From Leptolyngbyaceae cyanobacterium CSSed165cm_216 (GTDB taxonomy: Bacteria; Cyanobacteriota; Cyanobacteriia; Phormidesmidales; Phormidesmidaceae), in assembly GCA_007135385.1 (NCBI GenBank), contig SLIY01000201.1:1-9578 (forward strand): 9,578 nucleotides of DNA. Direction: 5' to 3'. The position numbers and the translations under genes are program-made. This document shows positions 1-4,564 of this stretch, piece by piece (within the stretch, counting starts at the first letter, position 1; each line of letters begins with the position of its first letter). The notes beneath the pieces are model-generated. The model did no database searches and was not told where the DNA came from. It saw nothing but the letters and a program-made list of their open reading frames with translations.

Positions 1-23
1 CCCAAGGGTTACGGTTACCCTTC

Positions 24-545
24 TTGAGCTGGCTGTACCAAGATCCCACGGTTCTTTGGGGGCTGTTGCTGTTGGGCCTGGGTATCGGGCTGCTACTGCG
101 AATCAATACCCTCTACCCCGATCCACCCCATGATCTGCCCCCAGAATCCGCCAGCCGCTTGATCTATGCTTTGCCAACCCTACCCGTGCAGGGAGAGCCG
201 ATTACCCTCCAGGGTAAGCTGATGGGGCCACCAGGGGCCGCCAACTGGTTTTGTCAAAGGTTGTATTTAGCTTGCCCCGAGGGACTGGTGCGGTTAGCTT
301 GCCCCTCTCCCTTTAGTGCCTGGCAAGGGCTCAGACGACCCCAGCAGCACCCTGCGGCCTGGATCGGACGACGGGTAACCGTCAAAGGATGGGGACGACG
401 GGCCGGGGGCGAACTCTGGCTGGACATCGACCATATTTACCTAGACCAGCGGCAGTCCATGGCAGGGCAAGGGCCACGGTGGGCTACCTTGATTAGTCTA
501 GGGATTAGCCTGTGGGGCATTGTCATCATCTTTACGGGGGGCTAA
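24..545 (+). CDS. Small membrane protein with two membrane segments and a soluble, possibly OB-like, middle domain
   Basis: This is an unrecognised protein of about 173 residues. It has a hydrophobic segment at about residues 9-26 (LWGLLLLGLGIGLLL), a Pro-rich linker, a soluble domain at about 45-145, and a second membrane segment at about 153-172. The soluble part runs from GEPITLQGKL to VTVKGWGRR and ELWLDIDHIYL. That alternation of short beta strands resembles OB-fold-like domains in cyanobacterial membrane-anchored proteins, but this is an impression of fold and not a family match. The start is uncertain. The listed start is a TTG with only a distant AAGGG (4-8), and the frame stays open to the left edge, so the gene may begin outside the window. 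The stop is TAA at 543-545. No terminator follows directly; the next one, at 707-730, is better assigned to the sRNA locus, although it could also end this gene's transcript. Confidence 0.72.
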   Translation: MSWLYQDPTVLWGLLLLGLGIGLLLRINTLYPDPPHDLPPESASRLIYALPTLPVQGEPITLQGKLMGPPGAANWFCQRLYLACPEGLVRLACPSPFSAWQGLRRPQQHPAAWIGRRVTVKGWGRRAGGELWLDIDHIYLDQRQSMAGQGPRWATLISLGISLWGIVIIFTGG

Positions 546-578
546 CGGGCGGGGGGTGAAGCAATGCCTAACAATATG

Positions 579-607
579 TTGCAATACTGCGTTGGTAATG
601 TTACATT
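579..607 (+). promoter_or_regulatory. Sigma70-type promoter of the sRNA locus
   Basis: A -35 element TTGCAA (579-584) and a -10 element TACATT (602-607) are separated by exactly 17 bp, which predicts a transcription start near 613-615. The -10 lies inside the HLR1 box, so a bound regulator would block polymerase. This is read from the sequence and no start site has been measured. Confidence 0.6.
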
Positions 608-617
608 TGTTTACAGA
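600..617 (+). promoter_or_regulatory. HLR1 box, predicted RpaB binding site
   Basis: The sequence GTTACATT-TG-TTTACAGA fits the cyanobacterial HLR1 consensus (G/T)TTACA(T/A)(T/A)-NN-(G/T)TTACA(T/A)(T/A) at every specified position but one, the G at 616. HLR1 is the direct repeat bound by the response regulator RpaB. RpaB represses high-light genes when its site overlaps the core promoter and activates photosystem I genes when it sits upstream. Here the box covers the -10 and the predicted start, so repression in low light and release in high light is the expected mode. That mode is inference. Confidence 0.72.
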
Positions 618-733
618 AACGGATACCTAAGGGCCTGGCCGGTCTTCGTAATCGATACGGGTTTTATTGGGTATCAGGTTCTCCTACTCTCAACACAGCA
701 AATGGGCCAGCCTAACAAGGCTGGTTTTTTATT
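614..733 (+). ncRNA. Candidate regulatory small RNA, PsrR1-like
   Basis: A transcript of about 120 nt is predicted from the promoter at 579-607 to the terminator at 707-730. Residues 622-630 pair with 667-675 (GATACCTAA with TTGGGTATC, nine pairs including one G-U). Within that arm a CGTA/TACG hairpin forms at 647-659. Between this stem and the terminator lies about 30 nt with little obvious structure, including CTCCT at 681-685, which could pair with AGGAG ribosome binding sites. The layout of an HLR1-controlled promoter, a 5' fold, an exposed CU-rich region and a terminator matches what is known of PsrR1. In Synechocystis, PsrR1 is a roughly 130-nt high-light RNA repressing mRNAs such as psaL, psaJ, chlN and cpcA. 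I have not aligned it to PsrR1, so the family assignment is inference. It lacks the ACTCCTCACAC signature of Yfr1. The alternative is that it is the 3' UTR of the preceding gene. Confidence 0.55.
707..733 (+). terminator. Rho-independent terminator of the sRNA locus
   Basis: CCAGCC (707-712) pairs perfectly with GGCTGG (719-724) across a six-base loop, and six T residues (725-730) then ATT follow directly. It most simply ends the sRNA, but could also end read-through from the gene at 24-545. Confidence 0.8.
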
Positions 734-1015
734 GTCTGAATCATGAATTCTTTGGTGACTAATCCCGTTGAACGGTGGTTCTGCTCCATAACCCGTGTTA
801 CCTTAATTAATGGCAACGGTTCGCTACTGCTGAGCCACTCAGGGCTCTGGTGAATACCTTTAGCGACACCGAACCAATCTGGATGACGATATGAGTTTTT
901 AAGCCATGGGTCTCGTGGACTTGGCAATTGGCTAGACTACCTGTTATAGACTACTTTCAACACCTTGAAGCTTATCAGTACTTTTTTATTGATGCACCTA
1001 GTTGCTTTAAATACC
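734..1015. other. Intergenic region with no supportable gene
   Basis: Between the sRNA terminator and the RRM gene I see no convincing coding sequence. A 36-codon ATG frame at 743-853 has no ribosome binding site, and a 71-residue minus-strand frame starts at a TTG and reads into the terminator. A small CTGAG-CCA-CTCAG hairpin lies near 829-842. The right part holds the likely promoter and leader of the RRM gene. Confidence 0.5.
921..950 (+). promoter_or_regulatory. Possible promoter of the RRM gene
   Basis: TTGGCA (921-926) and TATAGA (945-950) are separated by 18 bp and would start transcription near 957, giving a leader of about 70 nt. The -10 matches consensus at four of six bases, so this is tentative. 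Confidence 0.35.
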
Positions 1016-1028
1016 AGAGGTATCTAAC

Positions 1029-1457
1029 ATGTCCATTCGCCTTTACGTTGGCAATCTTTCTCGAGATCTAGAACGTCAAGATTTCGAAACAGTGTTCTCC
1101 GGTTACAGTGAAGATTTGGTATCTGTCAAGTTAATTTCTGATAAGAAAACTGGCAAGTGTCGAGGATTCGGATTCGTAACCGTCAAAACTGACGAAAAAG
1201 CCGACGAAATCGTGTCAGCGCTCAACGGACAGGTGTTGCAGGACATGCCCCTCAAGGTCGAGAAAGCTCTGCCCCGGACCAAGGGAGATGATGCTCCTGA
1301 GGCTCGGTCTGAGGGAGGCAGTAAGCGGTCTAAGTCTAACAACCGCAAAGCGTCAACCTCCTCTTCCAGTAGTGCCGCTGCCCAGCCCGATCCTCGTTGG
1401 GCTGATGAGCTAGAAAAGCTTAAGCAAATGTTGGCGACTCAAACCACATCCAGCTAA
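1029..1457 (+). CDS. RRM-type RNA-binding protein, cyanobacterial Rbp family with extended C-terminus
   Basis: This 142-residue protein has an N-terminal RNA recognition motif at about residues 2-82. RNP2 is LYVGNL at 5-10 and RNP1 is RGFGFVTV at 45-52, with the aromatic residues that stack on RNA bases (Y6, F47, F49). The tail at about 84-120 is rich in Lys, Arg and Ser and likely disordered. It ends in a short predicted helix, WADELEKLKQML, at about 124-135. Short glycine-tailed Rbp proteins lack such a tail, so this resembles the longer class that includes Synechocystis Rbp3 (Slr0193). Rbp2 and Rbp3 are reported to hold photosystem mRNAs near thylakoid membranes, and the same role here is inference. 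The ATG has AGAGG (1016-1020) eight bases upstream. The gene is monocistronic, with its own terminator. Confidence 0.92.
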   Translation: MSIRLYVGNLSRDLERQDFETVFSGYSEDLVSVKLISDKKTGKCRGFGFVTVKTDEKADEIVSALNGQVLQDMPLKVEKALPRTKGDDAPEARSEGGSKRSKSNNRKASTSSSSSAAAQPDPRWADELEKLKQMLATQTTSS

Positions 1458-1470
1458 CAAAAATTAGCAA

Positions 1471-1484
1471 AAAAATATTTTTTG
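1471..1484. repeat. A/T palindrome after the RRM stop codon
   Basis: AAAAAATATTTTTT is a perfect 14-bp palindrome 13 bp after the stop codon and 17 bp before the main terminator stem. It may add to 3'-end processing, or be chance in an AT-rich spacer. Confidence 0.4.
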
Positions 1485-1501
1485 TCAATTTCTCCGCTTG
1501 A

Positions 1502-1540
1502 TTCCCCCGATAGATGCCGATCTGTCGGGGGAGTTTTGTT
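1502..1540 (+). terminator. Strong rho-independent terminator of the RRM gene
   Basis: CCCCCGATAGAT (1504-1515) pairs with ATCTGTCGGGGG (1520-1531) over a four-base GCCG loop, twelve pairs with one G-U, extended by a T-A pair. GTTTTGTT follows at 1533-1540. On the minus strand the stem is not followed by a T-run, so it acts mainly rightward. Confidence 0.88.
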
Positions 1541-1642
1541 AGGCGCTGCTCTGTCAAGACTGGATCGGCGACGTGATCGCGATGGTGTTCCATACCCGAC
1601 GGCAGCCATAGCTCGCTAACCAGCATGACGAGTTGACTGCCC

Positions 1643-2086
1643 CTACAAAGCCTCGGCTACCGCTTTTAATCGTTGGAGTTGAGCCAACATATCTCGCTGA
1701 GTCCAATTCGCCGCAAACCAGTCAAACCCAAGCTGCACCAATGGATTAGGAACTTTAAACTCAAACCGGTTGAGCAGGTGAGTACCCTGGTCAACTGGCT
1801 GGCACTCCCAGCGATCGCGCCCCTGAAAGAACCCCTCAAATTCCCAAACGATTAGACCAGGTTGTCGTTCAACCACAGTGCTAATCAGGGTGGGTTGCCA
1901 TAGGGGCATTTGAATCATAAATCGACTGCGATCGCCCAGTGCGGTTCCCCAAGGGCCAATCGGCTCACAGCGCAGCACTGGATTGAGCCATTGGTGCATT
2001 AGATCTTGATGGGTAATGCAGCGTTCTACCGTGGGAGCACTAGCGGCAATCAAAATCGTCTGTTCAAACTTTTGGTGGGTAGACAT
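1643..2086 (-). CDS. SRPBCC (START/Bet v 1-like) domain protein
   Basis: This 147-residue protein appears to be a single SRPBCC domain, a helix-grip fold that binds hydrophobic ligands. Visible features are the first strand FEQTILIAASAPTVERCITH with the following helix (about 7-30), the motif HQWLNPVLRCEPIG near 31-44, the central strands RFMIQM and GLIVWEFEGFF (about 55-88), and a C-terminal amphipathic helix (about 125-147, WTQRDMLAQLQRLKAVAEAL). The ligand or enzyme activity cannot be told from sequence; relatives include polyketide-cyclase-like and uncharacterised cyanobacterial proteins. I chose ATG at 2086 because an AGGAG (2096-2100 on the minus strand) sits nine bases before it. An in-frame TTG at 2095 directly abuts that AGGAG and is a poor start. 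The gene diverges from the channel-like gene and converges with the RRM gene. Confidence 0.85.
   Translation of the reverse strand: MSTHQKFEQTILIAASAPTVERCITHQDLMHQWLNPVLRCEPIGPWGTALGDRSRFMIQMPLWQPTLISTVVERQPGLIVWEFEGFFQGRDRWECQPVDQGTHLLNRFEFKVPNPLVQLGFDWFAANWTQRDMLAQLQRLKAVAEAL
1811..1818. repeat. HIP1 octamer GCGATCGC (one of five)
   Basis: The palindrome GCGATCGC also occurs at 1928-1935, 2928-2935, 4000-4007 and 7882-7889, all inside genes. HIP1 over-representation is typical of many cyanobacterial chromosomes and is the main taxonomic clue here. Confidence 0.85.
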
Positions 2087-2095
2087 ATTATCCAA

Positions 2096-2100
2096 CTCCT
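2096..2100 (-). promoter_or_regulatory. Ribosome binding site deciding the SRPBCC start
   Basis: AGGAG on the minus strand lies nine bases from the ATG at 2086 and zero bases from the in-frame TTG at 2095, which supports the shorter protein. Confidence 0.75.
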
Positions 2101-2159
2101 GAGAAGATTGGCGGCATGTAGTGTCTCTGGTGGAGAAGAAAAGCAGAAACTTCGCTTCT

Positions 2160-2189
2160 TTGGTCAGTAGTGGCAGATTTTCATAGAAT
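2160..2189 (+). promoter_or_regulatory. Possible rightward promoter before the channel-like gene
   Basis: TTGGTC (2160-2165) and TAGAAT (2184-2189, five of six consensus bases) are separated by 18 bp. It would transcribe the split small ORF and the channel-like gene. Support is moderate because the -35 is weak. Confidence 0.33.
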
Positions 2190-2255
2190 TTGTCACACCT
2201 TAACTTCTAGGGTGGCGTTCAGGTTCCCTATGCCCCCGGAGCATAAACGCTAGAA

Positions 2256-2464
2256 ATGCTGATCATAAAATCAAAAGCGACCCTTCTGGCTTTAGCTCTC
2301 TTACTCGGAACTCTCTTACTCGGAACATAGCTCCCGATGGGACCCAACCGGTTAAGTGGGACGTTGGTCCACGATCAGTTGCCCCCTTGCTAACGGATGT
2401 GTCTAGCCAACATCACCTTGCACTAGATATGGATATCCCGATCTTCGTTCAAGACAACCTGTGA
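2256..2464 (+). pseudogene. Possible frameshifted or split small secreted-protein gene
   Basis: ATG at 2256 opens a 24-codon frame ending at TAG 2328-2330. Its product has Lys at positions 5 and 7 followed by an uninterrupted hydrophobic run (LLALALLLGTLLLGT), a good signal-peptide or membrane-anchor pattern. A second frame, open from 2204, continues across the TAG and encodes a soluble-looking segment of 44 residues from APDGTQPVKWDV to DIPIFVQDNL, ending at TGA 2462-2464. Joining the two by a one-base shift before 2330 would give a roughly 68-residue exported peptide. The TGA ends two bases before the ATG at 2467, as in a coupled operon. I do not recognise the family. The nearest GGAG (2237-2240) is rather far from ATG 2256. 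It may be a decayed gene, a sequencing error in a real gene, a real 24-residue peptide, or chance. Confidence 0.35.
2296..2325 (+). repeat. Two perfect tandem copies of a 15-bp unit
   Basis: CTCTCTTACTCGGAA occurs twice back to back (2296-2310 and 2311-2325). In the frame of ATG 2256 the duplication adds exactly five residues (LLLGT twice) to the hydrophobic run, so it preserves that frame. Confidence 0.85.
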
Positions 2465-2466
2465 TC

Positions 2467-4101
2467 ATGCTTTCTACCTACCTCTTCCTAGCTCAGACAA
2501 CGACCACTGAGTCACCAGGCCCTGCGGCCTCCGTCAATCGTTTTGCCGATGAAGTATCAGGGCAGTTAGGGCAGTTTTTACCCAGCCTGGTTTGGGCCAT
2601 CGTGCTGCTGTTGCTGGGCTGGATTGTCGCCACCCTAGTGGCTCTGGCCGTCAAAAATCTACTCAAGCGGACCAACTTTGATAACCGTATTGCCAGTTGG
2701 GTGACCGGGCAACCGGCAGACCAGGGCATTGCCGTTGAAAAATGGGTGGCGACCATTGTCTACTGGATTATCTTCCTGTTTGCCATTGTGGCTTCCCTCA
2801 ACGCCTTGAATTTGGCTGGGGTGTCGGCACCGCTCAACAATTTCCTCGATCAGATCTTCTTGTACCTACCCCGCATTGGTGGGGCTGCTGTCTTGCTTGG
2901 GGTAGCTTGGGTGACCGCTACCCTGGTGCGATCGCTGGTCATCAATGGTCTGTCCCGCTTTAACCTGGATGAGCGCCTTGCCCAGCAAGCCCGCATGGAG
3001 TCGGGTGGCCCACCGATTGTACTGAATGAAACCATCGGCAATGTGCTGTACTGGTTCATTTTGCTACTGTTTATTCCGCTAATTCTCAGTGCCCTGCAAA
3101 TTCCGGGGCTGTTGGCTCCGGTGGAAGGCCTGATTAATTCCTTCTTGCAGGCGATTCCGCGGATTATTACCGCTGGTATTGTGCTGGCCCTAGGCTGGAT
3201 CATTGCCCGGATTGTACGTGGCGTCGTCACCAACTTACTGATGGCCACCGGCGCAGACCAGATGGGCACCCGCATGGGGCTGAAGGCGACCACCACTGAG
3301 GGCACGACCCTATCTGGCTTAGCTGGCACCTTGGCCTATGTGCTGGTTTTAATTCCAGCCGTGATTGCCGCCCTGAACGAGTTGGATATCGACGCCATCT
3401 CTGTGCCCGCTATTTTGATGCTGGAGCAGGTGCTAACCGCCATTCCCCAAATCATTATGGCTGGGGTGGTGATTGCCGCCGCTTATTTTGTTGGTCAGTT
3501 TGTGGCGGATTTAGTCACCAGCTTGCTGCGCGGGGCTGGCTTTGACAATATTATGTCGATTTTGGGCCTACCCGAACTTAATGTCGGGACTGAACCCACC
3601 GTGCAGTCAGGGGTGGATGCTGAAGGTCGTCCCGTGCCAACGGTACAATCGCCAGGGCGCAGTCCATCTGAATTAGTGGGCATCATTGCCCTGGTAGCCA
3701 TTGTCCTGTTTGGGGCTATAACCGCCACCGAAATCCTCAACTTTCCCGGCTTAACTGACATTGTTCGGGCTGTGCTACAGGTCGGTGCCAGAGTACTGAG
3801 TGGCGTTGTTGTGTTTGCAGTGGGCCTTTATTTGGCCAATCTGGCCTATCGGCTGGTCAACACGATGGGCACGGGCCAAGCTAAGGTCCTCGCCCAGGCA
3901 GCTCGTATTGCCATCATTATCTTTGTGGGTGCTATGGCCCTACAACAGATGGGGGTTGCCCCCGACATTGTGAATCTGGCCTTTGGTTTGCTCCTCGGGG
4001 CGATCGCCGTGGCCATTGCCATTTCCTTTGGCCTTGGGGGTCGCGATGTCGCTGGCGAGCAACTGCGAGAGTGGTTGACCTCCTTTAAGCAGCGGCGTTA
4101 G
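2467..4101 (+). CDS. Multi-pass MscS-related channel-like protein with five repeated TM modules
   Basis: This integral membrane protein of about 544 residues consists of five divergent copies of the 'conserved TM helix' module (PF05552 type) found in MscS-related and CmpX-like proteins. Counting from a GTG two codons upstream, the modules begin near residues 28, 125, 222, 320 and 432. Each has an amphipathic start (FLPSLVWAIV, YLPRIGGAAV, AIPRIITAGI, AIPQIIMAGV, GARVLSGVVV), a first helix, a short basic or polar loop with an FDN/FNLD-like turn in several copies, and a second helix. A hydrophilic insert at about 372-402 splits module 4. The end, LLLGAIAVAIAISFGLGGRDVAGE, resembles the pore-lining helix of MscS, but the MscS beta domain is absent and the protein stops soon after. 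Its role is probably membrane-tension or ion related; gating is untested. The ATG at 2467 and the upstream GTG at 2461 both lack a clear ribosome binding site, which fits coupling to the preceding frame. A terminator follows at 4169. Confidence 0.87.
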   Translation: MLSTYLFLAQTTTTESPGPAASVNRFADEVSGQLGQFLPSLVWAIVLLLLGWIVATLVALAVKNLLKRTNFDNRIASWVTGQPADQGIAVEKWVATIVYWIIFLFAIVASLNALNLAGVSAPLNNFLDQIFLYLPRIGGAAVLLGVAWVTATLVRSLVINGLSRFNLDERLAQQARMESGGPPIVLNETIGNVLYWFILLLFIPLILSALQIPGLLAPVEGLINSFLQAIPRIITAGIVLALGWIIARIVRGVVTNLLMATGADQMGTRMGLKATTTEGTTLSGLAGTLAYVLVLIPAVIAALNELDIDAISVPAILMLEQVLTAIPQIIMAGVVIAAAYFVGQFVADLVTSLLRGAGFDNIMSILGLPELNVGTEPTVQSGVDAEGRPVPTVQSPGRSPSELVGIIALVAIVLFGAITATEILNFPGLTDIVRAVLQVGARVLSGVVVFAVGLYLANLAYRLVNTMGTGQAKVLAQAARIAIIIFVGAMALQQMGVAPDIVNLAFGLLLGAIAVAIAISFGLGGRDVAGEQLREWLTSFKQRR

Positions 4102-4168
4102 TCTGCACCGAGTACCCTGGGGCATCGGTCGGCCAACTTAAACGGCGACATTGAAATGTTAGGTTAAG

Positions 4169-4199
4169 GCGTTCTATCCGCTTGGATAGGGCGCTTTTT
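4169..4199 (+). terminator. Rho-independent terminator of the channel-like gene
   Basis: GCGTTCTATCC (4169-4179) pairs with GGATAGGGCGC (4184-4194) over a GCTT loop, eleven pairs with two G-U, followed by five T residues. It isolates the channel-like gene from the ppk1 operon. Confidence 0.87.
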
Positions 4200-4242
4200 C
4201 TGCTGCCTAGGGTTTCCCTGCCAGGGCAGTCAGGGTAGGATG

Positions 4243-4262
4243 ATTAACTTAACGTTAAGTTA
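4243..4262. promoter_or_regulatory. 18-bp palindrome with Pho-box-like repeat spacing
   Basis: TAACTTAACGTTAAGTTA (4245-4262) is a perfect palindrome. Read as direct repeats, ATTAACTT (4243-4250) and GTTAAGTT (4254-4261) are separated by three bases, so their TTAA cores are 11 bp apart. This is the geometry of the cyanobacterial Pho box (PyTTAAPyPyW with 3-bp spacers, bound by SphR/PhoB). The copies match at seven and six of eight positions. It lies 65 bp before the preferred start of the short gene leading into ppk1. A symmetric repressor operator is an equally good reading. Confidence 0.42.
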
Positions 4263-4326
4263 CGCAATGGCCAGGTTGGCGGTTGACCAGCCTTTGCTGA
4301 TGGCAGTGCTTTTTACGAGATCATCC

Positions 4327-4560
4327 ATGGACAGTCAAGACTGGGCGAAGTACATAGAAGCCACCGACGGCCTCTCGAAACTCTGGCTATTGATTCAGTG
4401 GCGACTGCAATGGCTGAATGAGCCGCGTTTTACCCTACCAGCTGCGGTCTATGACGAGGTCTATGACACTGAGTTGGCCCACCTGCACCAGCTCCTGATG
4501 GATTTGGGCCCATGGTGGAAAGGGCAAGACAAACAGGTCTTTGGAGCAGGAGAGAAATAG
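4327..4560 (+). CDS. Short hypothetical protein coupled to ppk1
   Basis: This unrecognised 77-residue protein begins MDSQDWAKYIEATDG and is rich in Trp, Leu and acidic residues. A predicted amphipathic helix at about 15-32 (LSKLWLLIQWRLQWL) and another at about 48-63 (YDTELAHLHQLLMDL) suggest a small helical, soluble protein. It has no signal peptide. The frame extends upstream to ATG 4240, but that extension would run through the palindrome at 4245-4262 and has less protein-like composition, so I prefer ATG 4327. Neither start has a good ribosome binding site. The stop (4558-4560) is four bases before the ppk1 ATG, and the ppk1 ribosome binding site lies inside its last codons, so the two are very likely cotranscribed and translationally coupled. 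A role linked to polyphosphate synthesis is inference from position only. Confidence 0.62.
   Translation: MDSQDWAKYIEATDGLSKLWLLIQWRLQWLNEPRFTLPAAVYDEVYDTELAHLHQLLMDLGPWWKGQDKQVFGAGEK
4548..4552 (+). promoter_or_regulatory. Ribosome binding site of ppk1 inside the preceding gene
   Basis: AGGAG lies 12 bases before ATG 4565, rather long but usable. It is downstream of the in-frame TTG at 4541, so that longer start is unlikely. Confidence 0.55.
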
Positions 4561-4564
4561 GGCC

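Noticed and set aside
675..700. Yfr1 small RNA
   Set aside because: The invariant ACTCCTCACAC core of Yfr1 is absent; only a loose CTCCT resemblance exists.
564..746. 60-codon plus-strand frame before the RRM gene
   Set aside because: It has no ribosome binding site and spans the promoter, HLR1 box, RNA stem and terminator, which better explain the sequence.
712..927. 71-codon minus-strand frame
   Set aside because: It starts at a TTG without a ribosome binding site, ends inside the sRNA terminator, and shows no recognisable domain. A vague transposase-like phrase (EQNHRS) is too short to count.
1420..1626. 68-codon minus-strand frame opposite the end of the RRM gene
   Set aside because: It runs through the terminator stem and the A/T palindrome and into the RRM gene, so it is not credible as coding.
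4541..4564. Longer ppk1 start at TTG 4541
   Set aside because: The AGGAG lies downstream of this TTG, and the added residues overlap the preceding gene and are outside the conserved PPK1 start region.
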